Source: Faecalibacterium longum CLA-AA-H243
GTDB lineage: Bacteria > Bacillota > Clostridia > Oscillospirales > Ruminococcaceae
Direction: 5' to 3'
Assembly (NCBI RefSeq): GCF_020687245.1
Contig: NZ_JAJEQG010000019.1
Span: 1-53,089 of the forward strand
Length of the DNA stretch: 53,089 nucleotides
Shown: in pieces, positions 26,318-35,378 of the stretch
Layout of the letters: every line of letters starts with the position of its first letter
Position numbering within the stretch: position 1 is the first letter of the stretch
The notes under the pieces: generated by a model
Databases searched by the model: none
Told to the model about the DNA's origin: nothing
Seen by the model: the letters and a program-made list of their open reading frames with translations, nothing else
Made by a program: the position numbers and the translations under genes

Positions 26318-27001
26318 TTACTGGAAGCCGTGGGCGTTGAGCTGGCGCTCCAGCAGCCCTTGCAGCTTGGTGATGACGGTACAGAACAGCAGATACACCA
26401 CGGCCACCTCACAGTAAATGGGCAGGAAGATGTAGGTGCGGGCGGCGACGCGCTGGCCGGCCATGAACAGCTCCGCTACCGTGATGTTGGAGGCCAGAGA
26501 GGTGTCCTTTATCATGCCGATGAGGGAGTTGGAGAGGGCAGGCACGGCGGTGCGCAGGGCCTGCGGCAGCACGATGCGGCGCATGATCTGCCACCAGCTC
26601 ATGCCGACGCAGTAGCCGGCTTCCAGCTGGCCCTGCGGCACGCTCTCGAGTGCGCCGCGCATGGTCTCGGCACAGTATGCACCCTCGTTGAAGGCGAAGG
26701 CGATGACTGCCGCCGGGAAAGCGTCCAGCATGATGCCCACGCTGGGCAGGCCGTAAAAGATGATGAAAAGCTGCACCAGCAGCGGCGTGCCGCGGATGAC
26801 CCAGATGTAGAACCGGGCCAGCTGGCTCAGCACCGGCACCCGGGCGTACTGCACCAGCGCCACAGCCACCGCCAGCACCATTGCCAAGGTGAACGAGACG
26901 AGGGTGAGGGGGATGGTCATGGTGAGGCCCGCCGAGAGGATGCGGGGAAGAGCCTCCCAGAGCACGCTGACGGTGCGGTTGGATAAGAGTGTTTCCAGCA
27001 T
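26318..27001 (-). CDS. Polar amino acid ABC transporter, permease
   Basis: 227 residues with five to six membrane segments and the HisMQ-type conserved loop EGAYCAETMRGALESVPQGQLEAGYCVGMSWWQ. It forms the membrane channel, probably as a homodimer. First gene of the operon, with AAAAAGGAG before ATG 27001 and a near-consensus promoter at 27055-27085. The SBP and permease resemble cystine-type importers, but substrate cannot be fixed from sequence. Confidence 0.93.
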   Translation of the reverse strand: MLETLLSNRTVSVLWEALPRILSAGLTMTIPLTLVSFTLAMVLAVAVALVQYARVPVLSQLARFYIWVIRGTPLLVQLFIIFYGLPSVGIMLDAFPAAVIAFAFNEGAYCAETMRGALESVPQGQLEAGYCVGMSWWQIMRRIVLPQALRTAVPALSNSLIGMIKDTSLASNITVAELFMAGQRVAARTYIFLPIYCEVAVVYLLFCTVITKLQGLLERQLNAHGFQ

Positions 27002-27054
27002 GGATACTCCTTTTTCAAAATTTGAATAAACAGACAGGACAAGTGGGTGGACAT

Positions 27055-27085
27055 ATTATATACCTTAAAGCAGGGTCGAAGTCAA
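27055..27085 (-). promoter_or_regulatory. Promoter of the amino acid ABC operon
   Basis: On the minus strand TTGACT (27080-27085) followed by TATATAAT; TATAAT lies at 27055-27060 and TATATA two bases nearer gives a 17-bp spacer. It lies about 55 bp before the permease start. Confidence 0.75.
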
Positions 27086-27228
27086 GAGGAAAAAATGAAA
27101 ATCCTACAAAACCTACCAGAATACTATAACATGATTTGGAAATGAACGCAAATGGTTTCGAAAAATTGCATGGTATAGACGAAATGGATGAAAAACAGGT
27201 GCTGACTTTGTGCAGAACGGCAGAGTAG

Positions 27229-27257
27229 TTGACGCGGCAGAAGCTTTCGGGTACAAT
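27229..27257 (+). promoter_or_regulatory. Promoter of the gpsA operon
   Basis: TTGACG (27229-27234), 17-bp spacer, TACAAT (27252-27257), about 80 bp before the gpsA start. Confidence 0.78.
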
Positions 27258-27339
27258 AGAACTGTATAGACCTGTAAAGGTACAAACAGGCCGCACGCCC
27301 CGCCAGACGGGAGCGCGGCGGATACGGAGGACAAACGTG

Positions 27340-28365
27340 ATGAAACGTATTGGTATTCTGGGCGCTGGCACCTGGGGCATGGCCCTTGCACGGATGCTGA
27401 CTGTGAGCGGGAATGATGTGCTGGTGTGGTCGGCCATCGAGAAGGAAATCGACAGCCTTTCCACCACCCGCAAGCACCCCAATCTGCCGCAGATGAAGAT
27501 CCCCGACGAGCTGCGGTTCACCAAGAGCATCGAGGAAGTCTGCAAAGACAAGGACATCCTGCTGTTCGCAGTGCCGTCGGTGTTCGTCCGCTCCACGGCG
27601 GCGAAGGCCCGGCCCTATGTGGCCGACGGCCAGATCATCGTGGACGTGGCAAAGGGCATCGAGCCCGACACCCTGTACACCATGACCGAAATCCTGGCCG
27701 ATGAGCTGGGCAAGGAAGGCGGCCCGAAGGGCGTGCGTCTTGTGGCCCTGTCCGGCCCCACCCACGCCGAGGAAGTGGCCATCGACCTGCCCACCACCAT
27801 CGTGTCGGCCAGCAAGGATATGGAGGCCGCTGCCTATGTGCAGGAGGTCTTCACCAACAATGTCATGCGCGTCTACACCAACGAGGACATCAAGGGTGTA
27901 GAGCTGAGCGGCGCCATGAAGAACGTCATCGCGCTGGGCGTCGGCATCTCCACCGGCCTCGGCTACGGCGATAATGCCCGCGCTGCCCTCATCACCCGCG
28001 GCATCGCCGAGATCGCCCGTCTGGGCGTGGCGATGGGCTGCAATGTCCACACTTTCGCAGGTCTGGCCGGTATCGGCGACCTCATCGTGACCGCCACCAG
28101 TATGCACAGCCGCAACAACCGCGCCGGTATCCTCATCGGCAAGGGCGAGACCCCGGAAAATGCCGTCAAGGAAGTCGGCATGGTGGTCGAGGGCATGAAC
28201 GCCCTGCCCGCTGCGCTGGAACTGGCCGAGCGGTATCAGGTGGAAATGCCCATCGTCCAGACCGTCAACGCCATCGTCAACAAGGGCATGAGTGCGGCAG
28301 AGGCTGTCAAGTCCCTGATGGAGCGCGGCCTGAAGAACGAGCTGCCGCAGGGCTACGAAAAATAA
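27340..28365 (+). CDS. gpsA: NAD(P)H-dependent glycerol-3-phosphate dehydrogenase
   Basis: 341 residues from ATG 27340, with ACGGAGG about 9 bp upstream. N-terminal dinucleotide loop GAGTWGMALA, then NPNLP-like HPNLPQMKIP, DVAKGIEPDT, ALSGPTHAEEVA and VELSGAMKNVIALGVGISTGLGYGDNARAALITRGIAEIARLG, the full gpsA signature with its catalytic Lys in AMKNV. It reduces dihydroxyacetone phosphate to sn-glycerol 3-phosphate for membrane lipid synthesis. The phospholipase-like gene follows after 18 bp and the MFS gene 12 bp later, so the three likely form an operon. Confidence 0.97.
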   Translation: MKRIGILGAGTWGMALARMLTVSGNDVLVWSAIEKEIDSLSTTRKHPNLPQMKIPDELRFTKSIEEVCKDKDILLFAVPSVFVRSTAAKARPYVADGQIIVDVAKGIEPDTLYTMTEILADELGKEGGPKGVRLVALSGPTHAEEVAIDLPTTIVSASKDMEAAAYVQEVFTNNVMRVYTNEDIKGVELSGAMKNVIALGVGISTGLGYGDNARAALITRGIAEIARLGVAMGCNVHTFAGLAGIGDLIVTATSMHSRNNRAGILIGKGETPENAVKEVGMVVEGMNALPAALELAERYQVEMPIVQTVNAIVNKGMSAAEAVKSLMERGLKNELPQGYEK

Positions 28366-28383
28366 ACGAAAAGGGGCGGTATC

Positions 28384-29169
28384 ATGCCTTCTACCTACGC
28401 ACACCGCCGCTTTGGTGCGGATGTTCTGGCCCTGCTGCCGGACGGTCTGCGCGCGACGCTGGAACAGCACCGGGAGCTTTACGACATAGGTCTCCACGGG
28501 CCGGACCTGATGTTTTATTACAAGGCCTTGCAGTCGAACCCGGTGAACCGTCTGGGTAATACCATGCACGAGCAGAAGGGCGAGGTGTTTTTCACCCGTG
28601 CCCGCACCGTGGTGGAAAATGCGCCGGACAAAGATGCTGCTCTGGCCTATGCGCTGGGCTTTGTCTGTCACTTCGCGCTGGACAGCACCTGTCACCCTTA
28701 TGTGGAGGCCTATGTCCGGGAGAGCGGTGTGGGACACTGCGAGATCGAGACGGAGTTTGACAACGCCCTGATGCGGGAAGACGGCCTCGACCCCATAAAG
28801 TTCTTCACGGCCAGCCACATCAAACCCAGCCGGGAGCGGGCCGAGGTCATCGCGCCCTTCTACGAAGGCGTCACGGTGGACGAGACGCTGGCGGCGATGA
28901 AGGGGATGATAACGGTGCATCATTTTTTGCAGGCGGCGAACCCCGTCAAGCGCTGGGTGGTGCTGACCGGGATGCGCGTCGCGGGCAAGTATGAGTTCAT
29001 GCACGGCCTTGTGGCGAATCCGCAGCTGAACCCCAAATGCGTCCAGAGCAGCCAGAAGCTCGAAGAGCTGTATAAAACGGCTGTGCCGCTGGCGGTAAGG
29101 CTCATCGAAGAGTATGCAGAGAACAAGCCGCTTGGGGCGGAGTATCAGCATACGTTTGGGGAGAACTGA
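28384..29169 (+). CDS. Zinc-dependent phospholipase C family protein
   Basis: 261 residues. MPSTYAHRRFGADVL, DIGLHGPDLMFYY, NTMHEQKGEVFF, YALGFVCHFALDSTCHPYVEAYV and HCEIETEFDNAL hold the spaced His/Asp residues that bind zinc in this family. No signal peptide is seen, so unlike secreted phospholipases it probably acts inside the cell; its natural substrate is unknown. It follows gpsA closely, a lipid-precursor gene, which hints at phospholipid turnover. Confidence 0.87.
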   Translation: MPSTYAHRRFGADVLALLPDGLRATLEQHRELYDIGLHGPDLMFYYKALQSNPVNRLGNTMHEQKGEVFFTRARTVVENAPDKDAALAYALGFVCHFALDSTCHPYVEAYVRESGVGHCEIETEFDNALMREDGLDPIKFFTASHIKPSRERAEVIAPFYEGVTVDETLAAMKGMITVHHFLQAANPVKRWVVLTGMRVAGKYEFMHGLVANPQLNPKCVQSSQKLEELYKTAVPLAVRLIEEYAENKPLGAEYQHTFGEN

Positions 29170-29181
29170 GAGGAGCACCGG

Positions 29182-30435
29182 ATGGAAAAGAGCGGTAAAT
29201 TCCGCCTGACGAGCTTGGAGCGGAACTGGATCCTGTACGACGTGGGCAACTCGGCCTTTGTGCTGATGGTGGCCACCCTTATCCCCATTTTCTTCAATGC
29301 GCTGGCGGAGGCCGGGGGCCTGAGCTCGGTGGAGTATCTGGCTTACTGGGGCTATGCCAGCTCGGCTGTGACCGTCATCACGGCTGTTTTGAGCCCCATT
29401 TTGGGGACAGTGGCTGATACGAAGGGCTTCAAGAAGCCTATCTTCATACTCTGCGTTTTCGTGGGCATCGTGGGCTGCTGCGCCATGGGCGCGGCGTCGG
29501 CGTGGCTGCCGTTTCTGGTCATCTTCGTCATCGCGAAGGTGGGCTTTTCGGGCAGCCTGGTGTTCTACGACTCCATGCTCGGGGATGTGACCACTCCCGA
29601 GCGGATGGACGAAGTGTCCAGCCGGGGCTATGCGTGGGGATACATCGGCAGCTGTGTACCCTTCGTGGTCTGCCTCGGTCTTGTGCTGGGGGCGGGGAGC
29701 ATCGGCATCAGCCAGATGACGGCGCTGAACCTGGCACTCCTGCTGACGGCGGCGTGGTGGCTGCTCACGACCCTGCCGCTGCTGAAAAGTTATAAACAGC
29801 TCCACTATGTGGAGGTGGAAAAGCACGCTGTCCGGCAGAGTTTTGCCCGCATCGGCCATACCCTGCGGCATCTGCCGGAGGATAAACAGGTGTTCTGGTT
29901 TTTGCTGGCGTTCTTCTGCTACATCGACGGCGTGTACACCATTATCGACATGGCGACGGCCTACGGCACGGCGCTGGGTTTGGACACCACCGGCCTTTTG
30001 CTGGCACTTCTTGTGACCCAGATCGTGGCGTTCCCGTCGGCCCTCATCTTTGGGCGGTTGTCGAACAAGTACCCCTCGGCAAAACTCATCCCGGTGTGCA
30101 TCGCGGCCTACGCGGGCATCGCAGTGTTTGCGTTTTTCCTGACCCAGCAGTGGCAGTTCTGGGTGCTGGCCGTCATCGTGGGCATGTTCCAGGGCGGCGT
30201 GCAGGCGCTCAGCCGCTCCCACTTTGCAAAGATCACCCCGCCGGAAAAGTCGGGCGAATACTTTGGCCTCTTCGACATCTGCGGCAAGGGCGCGTCCTTC
30301 CTTGGCACCATGATCGTCAGTGTGGGAAGCCAGCTCACCGGCAGCGCCAATGTGGGTGTCGGCTCCCTCATCGTGCTGTTCATCGTGGGATTCGTGCTGT
30401 TCAGAGTGTCGTTCCGTCAGGGTGAGACAGTGTAA
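29182..30435 (+). CDS. MFS transporter, UMF1/Atg22-like
   Basis: 417 residues with about 12 membrane segments. NWILYDVGNSAFVLMV at the N-terminus, GTVADTKGFKKP as the MFS loop 2-3 motif, and SRSHFAKITPPEKSGEYFGLFDICGKGASFLG near the end are characteristic of the UMF1 family related to the vacuolar amino acid effluxer Atg22. Substrate unknown; amino acid or lipid-related export is possible. Last gene of the gpsA operon, followed by a terminator. Confidence 0.92.
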   Translation: MEKSGKFRLTSLERNWILYDVGNSAFVLMVATLIPIFFNALAEAGGLSSVEYLAYWGYASSAVTVITAVLSPILGTVADTKGFKKPIFILCVFVGIVGCCAMGAASAWLPFLVIFVIAKVGFSGSLVFYDSMLGDVTTPERMDEVSSRGYAWGYIGSCVPFVVCLGLVLGAGSIGISQMTALNLALLLTAAWWLLTTLPLLKSYKQLHYVEVEKHAVRQSFARIGHTLRHLPEDKQVFWFLLAFFCYIDGVYTIIDMATAYGTALGLDTTGLLLALLVTQIVAFPSALIFGRLSNKYPSAKLIPVCIAAYAGIAVFAFFLTQQWQFWVLAVIVGMFQGGVQALSRSHFAKITPPEKSGEYFGLFDICGKGASFLGTMIVSVGSQLTGSANVGVGSLIVLFIVGFVLFRVSFRQGETV

Positions 30436-30446
30436 ATCGTTTTGAC

Positions 30447-30480
30447 CTCTGCTTTGTCTTCGGACAGGGCAGAGTTTTTT
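30447..30480 (+). terminator. Terminator of the gpsA operon
   Basis: CTCTGC/GCAGAG extended by wobble pairs around a TTCG tetraloop, followed by six T at 30475-30480. Confidence 0.82.
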
Positions 30481-30514
30481 GTTTACCAGCGAGTTATGAT
30501 TCACAAACCATTCA

Positions 30515-30543
30515 TTGTGTTTTGGCGGGTAGGATGATACAAT
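30515..30543 (+). promoter_or_regulatory. Promoter of the M16C peptidase gene
   Basis: TTGTGT (30515-30520), 17 bp and TACAAT (30538-30543), about 37 bp before the start at 30580. Confidence 0.65.
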
Positions 30544-30579
30544 AGAATCAAAATCCAGAAAATACAAAGGAGCAAGACC

Positions 30580-33336
30580 ATGAAACAATATCCCGGCTAC
30601 ACCCTCGTCAAGCGCGAGGACTGCCCCGAACAGCACGGAACGCTGACCGTGCTGACCCATGACGTCAGCGGGGCGGCTGTCCTGCTGGTGGAAAACGACG
30701 ACGACAACAAGGCCTTCGGCATCGGCTTCGGCACCTTCCCTTCCGACGACACCGGCGTGTTCCACATCCTCGAGCACTCGGTGCTGGCAGGCAGCGAGAA
30801 GTACCCGGTGAAGTCGCCGTTTTTGCAGCTGCTCAAGAGCAGCATGGCGTCCTTCCTGAACGCCATGACCTTCCCGGACAAGACGGTGTATCCCTTCGCT
30901 ACCCCCAACGAGACGGACTTCAAGAACCTGATGGACGTCTATCTCAACGCGGTGTTCTGCCCGCTGGCCATGGTGGACAAGGGCGTGTTCGAGCAGGAGG
31001 GCTGGCACCGGGACGAAGACGGCACGGTGAGCGGCGTCGTCTACAACGAGATGCAGGGGGCGCTGGCGACGCCGGACGCACAGCTGCAGAACGCTCTGAG
31101 CCGGGCAATGTTCCCGGATACGGCTTACGGCTTCGTCTCCGGCGGCGACCCGGCGTCCATTCCGGCGCTGACCTATGAGAAGTATGTGCGGGTCTACCGC
31201 CGCCACTACAGCGCCGATAACTGCTGCATCACCCTCTACGGCAAGATGGACATGGCCGAGAAGCTGGCCTTCCTCGACGAGCAGTATCTGAGCCGTATGC
31301 CCAAGAGCGCCAGCCGCCCCCGCCTGACGGTGCAGGACGAGCAGGCCGGTGCGAAGCGGAATATCCCGTACTATACCGAGAAGCCGGAGCCGGACGAGGC
31401 TCAGTGTGCGCTGGCGTGGTACACCGGTGCGTTCAGCGACCGGGAGCGCCAGCTGGGCGTGGAGATCCTGCTGGACGCCCTGCTGGGAACGAACCAGGCG
31501 CCTCTGAAAGCCGCTCTGCTGGAAGAAAAACTGGGCGCGGACATCGACGTGGGCTTCGATGACAGCACGCTGCAGCCGACCTTGGAGCTTGTGCTGCGGG
31601 GCGCGACGGAAGAGTCGGCGGGCAAGTTTGCCGCTGCAGTGCGCAAAGCCGTGGACGGCATCCTCGAGAAGGGCATCCCCGAGGAGCTGCTGATGGCAAG
31701 CCTCAACTCCACCGAGTTCGCTTCCCTTGAGCGGCCGGGCAGCATCCCGGACGGCGTGCTGGACGCCATTAATGCATCTACCGGATGGCTCCACACCGGC
31801 GACCCGGCCCTGCTGCTCCACACGAACGCTCTGTTCGCTTCCCTGCGGGAGAAGCTGGAACAGGGCTGGTTCAATGAGCTGCTGCGGGAGCTGTTCGCGC
31901 CTGCGCCGGTGGAGATCATCCAGGTGCCGACCCTGCCCAAGAAAGAGGAAGAGGGGCGCGCCGCCCGCACCGACGGCAAGCTGGTGCTGGACCATCCGCT
32001 GACAGCCGCCGACCTCGGCGAGGGCAAAAAGCAGACACCGGGCAGCAAGGAGCTGCTGGCGGGTGCAGAACTGCTGCACCACCCCTCGGCGGGCAATACC
32101 TACCTGTACCTTTACTATGATCTGGGCGGCATGGCACCGGAAGATATGTCCTGCCTGCATCTGCTCACGGATGTCATGGATGAGCTGGACACCGAAAAGC
32201 ACACGGCCCAGGAACTGAACACTCTGCGGAACACCTGGCTGGGAAGCAGTGGTGCGTGGATGGACTGCTGGACGGGACGGCAGGAAGGCAGGCCCTGCCA
32301 CGCAAAGCTCATCGTGGGGATGAGTATGCTGGAACGCAGCCTCGAAAAGGCTGTGGAGCTGGGCAGTGAGTGGCTGTATGAGACAAAGTTCAGCGGCCCG
32401 CAGGCCGAAGCTGCTATGGAGCGGGTGGCAAGCCAGCAGAAGCTGCTCATGGAGCAGAAGTTCCTGCGGGAGGGCCACGCCTTCGCCGCCATGCGGGCGG
32501 CGGCACATTTCTCGGTGGAATCCGCACTGAGTGAGCGCTGCAACGGCGTGAGCTACTACCACTATCTCTGTGAGCTGCTGGAAAAGGCCGACTGGACCGC
32601 TCTGGGCAAAAAGATGGAAGAGGTGTGGAAGAGCGTGCTGAAAAAGAACGCCCTGACCGTCAGCCTCCACGGCAGCGACGCGGCGCTGGATACCCTGAAA
32701 AAGCTTTTGCCGGGCAGTGCCTTCGCGGCAGAAAAGCGCGGCGAGGCAAAGCCCTACACTGAGGAGCTGACAGCTCCGGTGAACGAGGCCTTCATCATCG
32801 ACGGCGGCGTGAACTACGATGTGCTGGTCTGGCCCATGGAGCGGCGGTTGGAGCGGAAGGTGCTGGCCCGGGTGATGAGCTACGAGTATCTGTGGCACAA
32901 TATCCGCGAGGTGGGCGGCGCGTACGGCACCGGCATGGTGACCCAGAACGACGACACCGAATATCTCTACACCTACCGCGACCCGCACCTGAAAGAAAGC
33001 TATGAGACTTTCGCAAAGGGGCCGGCAGAACTGGCAGGCCGCGACTACACCGAGAAGGACATGAACGAGTTCATCGTGGGCGCGGCAGCAAAGCTGGACA
33101 CCCCGCGCAAGCCCCGGGAAGAGGCTGCGTCTACCGACTGCAAATATTTTTGCGGCATCACCGACGAGATGACTGCCGCCGAGCGCAAGAGCCTGTGCAG
33201 TGTGGATGCTGCCGCCCTCAAGGCCGAGGCGGCGGACCTGTCGGCCCGGATGGAGAAGGGCGTGAGGGTGGTCTTCGGCAGCAAGGAGGCTGTGGAGGCC
33301 GCAAAGGAGCTGTTTGACCGGGTGGAAACCCTGTAA
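30580..33336 (+). CDS. M16C (PreP-like) zinc metallopeptidase
   Basis: 918 residues, the usual length of presequence-protease-like M16C enzymes made of two fused halves. The inverted zinc motif HILEH gives His62, Glu65 and His66, followed by SVLAGSEKYPVKSPF and MNAMTFPDKTVYPF-like FLNAMTFPDKTVYPFAT, all family signatures; the third ligand Glu should lie near YNEMQGAL. These enzymes form a closed chamber that degrades short unfolded peptides. No signal peptide, so it acts in the cytoplasm. AAAGGAG precedes the start, and it is a single-gene transcript between a promoter and a terminator. Confidence 0.95.
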   Translation: MKQYPGYTLVKREDCPEQHGTLTVLTHDVSGAAVLLVENDDDNKAFGIGFGTFPSDDTGVFHILEHSVLAGSEKYPVKSPFLQLLKSSMASFLNAMTFPDKTVYPFATPNETDFKNLMDVYLNAVFCPLAMVDKGVFEQEGWHRDEDGTVSGVVYNEMQGALATPDAQLQNALSRAMFPDTAYGFVSGGDPASIPALTYEKYVRVYRRHYSADNCCITLYGKMDMAEKLAFLDEQYLSRMPKSASRPRLTVQDEQAGAKRNIPYYTEKPEPDEAQCALAWYTGAFSDRERQLGVEILLDALLGTNQAPLKAALLEEKLGADIDVGFDDSTLQPTLELVLRGATEESAGKFAAAVRKAVDGILEKGIPEELLMASLNSTEFASLERPGSIPDGVLDAINASTGWLHTGDPALLLHTNALFASLREKLEQGWFNELLRELFAPAPVEIIQVPTLPKKEEEGRAARTDGKLVLDHPLTAADLGEGKKQTPGSKELLAGAELLHHPSAGNTYLYLYYDLGGMAPEDMSCLHLLTDVMDELDTEKHTAQELNTLRNTWLGSSGAWMDCWTGRQEGRPCHAKLIVGMSMLERSLEKAVELGSEWLYETKFSGPQAEAAMERVASQQKLLMEQKFLREGHAFAAMRAAAHFSVESALSERCNGVSYYHYLCELLEKADWTALGKKMEEVWKSVLKKNALTVSLHGSDAALDTLKKLLPGSAFAAEKRGEAKPYTEELTAPVNEAFIIDGGVNYDVLVWPMERRLERKVLARVMSYEYLWHNIREVGGAYGTGMVTQNDDTEYLYTYRDPHLKESYETFAKGPAELAGRDYTEKDMNEFIVGAAAKLDTPRKPREEAASTDCKYFCGITDEMTAAERKSLCSVDAAALKAEAADLSARMEKGVRVVFGSKEAVEAAKELFDRVETL

Positions 33337-33387
33337 AAATACGCAGAGAGTCTCCCGGAGACTTTGCGCAGAAAATTGAGTGAAAGA

Positions 33388-33426
33388 TCCCCTGTCTGTG
33401 GAAAAGAACACAGGCAGGGGATTTTT
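33388..33426 (+). terminator. Terminator after the peptidase gene
   Basis: Arms TCCCCTGTCTGTG and CACAGGCAGGGGA (one G-T pair) around an 8-nt loop, then TTTTT. A smaller AGTCTCC/GGAGACT repeat lies between the stop codon and this hairpin. It separates the chromosomal operon from the phage module. Confidence 0.88.
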
Positions 33427-33564
33427 GTCACTTTGAAATATTACTTACAGGATAAAATATACAGTAAAATACAAATCTGAGGGCAAAAAGTATGTACTCC
33501 TGCGGCGGAGAAAAGCGTGGTATCCTTTTGCCAGCGACAGAACGAAAGGAAGTGAGAACACAGG

Positions 33565-33849
33565 ATGGGGCAGGAAAAGCAGACTGCGGCCAAGGGACAG
33601 GAAAGTCTCCGGAAAGCCACCGACACCCTGAGCACCATGCTGGCGCAGGAGGTGAAAGATTTGAATGCCCGCCAGCGCACGGCCCGCCGAGAGAACAGCA
33701 CCGACCCCGGAATCATGAAGGGACTGAAAGAAGCGACTGCTGTGCTGAAAGACCTGGCGGGCGTGTCGAAGACCCTGAACGACCAGGGCGTGGACGCAGA
33801 AGGGCGGGAGTGCGGCGTGGTGCTGCTGCCGCCGGTGGAGGATGTATGA
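33565..33849 (+). CDS. Small phage-module protein upstream of terminase
   Basis: 94 residues, charged and helical, Gln/Lys/Glu-rich with likely coiled coil over residues 5-45. AAAGGAAGTGAG lies before the ATG. It overlaps the terminase start, and this place is where a small terminase subunit is normally encoded, so that is a candidate role. I see no clear helix-turn-helix, so the assignment is by position only. Confidence 0.6.
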   Translation: MGQEKQTAAKGQESLRKATDTLSTMLAQEVKDLNARQRTARRENSTDPGIMKGLKEATAVLKDLAGVSKTLNDQGVDAEGRECGVVLLPPVEDV

Positions 33850-35294
33850 TGGCAGAAAACAAGAATGCGGGCGTCGTGTGGAGGCCTCAGCCGAGGCAGA
33901 TGGAATTTATGCGGAGGCCGGAGCCGGAAGCACTTTACGGCGGCGCGGCCGGCGGCGGTAAGAGCGACGCCCTCGTCATCGAGGCGCTGCGGCAGGTACA
34001 CATTCCGCACTACCGGGCGCTCATCCTCCGCAAGACCTATCCGCAGCTTTCCGACCTCGTGGACAAGAGTCAAAGCTATTACCGCCGGGCCTTTCCGGAG
34101 GCGCAGTACAACGCCACGAGCCATGTGTGGGTCTTCCCCAGCGGGGCGAAAATTTACTTCGGCTCGATGCAGTACACCAAGGACCGGACGAACTATCAGG
34201 GCAAAGCTTTCGATTTCATCGGGTTCGACGAGCTGACCCACTTCGAGTGGGAGGAGTACAGCTACATGATGAGCCGCAACCGCCCCACCGGCCCCGGCAC
34301 CCGGGTGTATCTGCGGGCCACCACCAACCCCGGCGGGGTGGGCCACGGCTGGGTGAAGGCGCGGTTCATCACGCCCGCTCCGCCCGGCACCCCCATCGTG
34401 GAGGAATACCCGGTGCGGATGCCGGACGGCACCGAAAAGGTGCTGCGGCGGGCGCGGGTGTTCATCCCGTCCAGCATCTTCGATAACCCAGCCCTTCTGG
34501 AAAATGACCCGGACTATCTGGCCAGCCTCGCGGCCATGCCGGAGGCCGAAAAGCAGGCGCTGCTCTACGGCAGCTGGGACAGCTTTTCGGGGCAGGTGTT
34601 CACCGAGTGGCGGAATGACCCGAACCACTACGAAGACCAGCGCTGGACCCACGTCATCGCGCCGTTCACCATCCCGAAGCACTGGAAAATCTACCGGGGC
34701 TACGATTTCGGCTTTTCGAAGCCGTTCTCGGTGGGGTGGTACGCGGCGGACGAGGAAGGGCGGCTCTACCGCATCAAGGAGCTGTACGGCTGCACCGGAC
34801 GCCCCAACGAGGGTCTGCGCATCGACCCGGTGGAGCAGGCACGGCGCATCCGGGAGGCCGAGCAGAACGACCCGGTGCTCCGGGGCAGAGTCATTCAGGG
34901 CATCGCCGACCCGGCCATCTTCGACGAGAGCCGGGGCGAGAGCATCGCCGCCATGATGGAGCGGGGGCCGAACTTTCTGCACTGGATGCCCGGCGACCAC
35001 ACCCGTCTGGCGGGCAAGATGCAGATGCACTACCGGCTGAATTTTGACGGCGAGGGCAGGCCGATGCTGCAGGTGTTCAATACCTGCAAGCACTTCATCC
35101 GCACCATCCCGAACCTCGTGTACGACGAGAGCAATGTGGAGGACATCGACACCCGGCAGGAAGACCACATCTACGATGAGTGCCGCTATGTGCTGATGGA
35201 AAATCCCATCTCGCCGCCCCGGCATACATCGGCCCCGCCGGTGCTGGATGACCCGCTGGAGCTGCATCGGAAGGCGAAATTTCTGAGGGTGTAA
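33849..35294 (+). CDS. Phage terminase large subunit
   Basis: 481 residues. Walker A ALYGGAAGGGKSDALV (about 28-43) and Walker B FDFIGFDEL near residue 124 form the packaging ATPase; RGYDFGFSKPFSVGW with its Asp starts the RNase-H-like nuclease, and GIADPAIFDESRGES supplies further acidic residues. It cuts and pumps DNA into the prohead. GGAGG at 33836-33840 fits ATG 33849 (8 bp); ATG 33846 is the alternative. No frameshift or stop, so the motor gene is intact. Confidence 0.95.
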   Translation: MAENKNAGVVWRPQPRQMEFMRRPEPEALYGGAAGGGKSDALVIEALRQVHIPHYRALILRKTYPQLSDLVDKSQSYYRRAFPEAQYNATSHVWVFPSGAKIYFGSMQYTKDRTNYQGKAFDFIGFDELTHFEWEEYSYMMSRNRPTGPGTRVYLRATTNPGGVGHGWVKARFITPAPPGTPIVEEYPVRMPDGTEKVLRRARVFIPSSIFDNPALLENDPDYLASLAAMPEAEKQALLYGSWDSFSGQVFTEWRNDPNHYEDQRWTHVIAPFTIPKHWKIYRGYDFGFSKPFSVGWYAADEEGRLYRIKELYGCTGRPNEGLRIDPVEQARRIREAEQNDPVLRGRVIQGIADPAIFDESRGESIAAMMERGPNFLHWMPGDHTRLAGKMQMHYRLNFDGEGRPMLQVFNTCKHFIRTIPNLVYDESNVEDIDTRQEDHIYDECRYVLMENPISPPRHTSAPPVLDDPLELHRKAKFLRV

Positions 35295-35297
35295 AGG

Positions 35298-35314
35298 CTC
35301 TCCCTTTGGGAGAG
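35298..35314. repeat. CTCTCCC/GGGAGAG hairpin between terminase and portal genes
   Basis: Perfect 7-bp arms around TTT, part of AAGGCTCTCCCTTTGGGAG. The form resembles short palindromic intergenic repeats common in Faecalibacterium-type genomes (from memory, not checked). It may process or stabilise the mRNA between the two genes. A GGGAGAG-bearing hairpin also lies after the module at 43345-43436. Confidence 0.5.
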
Positions 35315-35378
35315 GCTGGGGGCGGAGAAAAACGATAGCGCCCTGCAACAGAGGGCAGGAAGGAGAAAAACAAATACT

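Noticed and set aside
27124-33411. A 2095-codon open frame on the minus strand
   Set aside because: It lies exactly opposite gpsA, the phospholipase, MFS and M16C genes, which have clear motifs, promoters and ribosome sites. The translation is His/Arg/Gln-rich without domains, typical of the antisense frame of high-GC genes.
33492-33564. Upstream extension of the terminase frame to 33492
   Set aside because: The extra residues are the out-of-frame reading of the small phage gene at 33565, and good ribosome sites mark the starts at 33565 and 33849.
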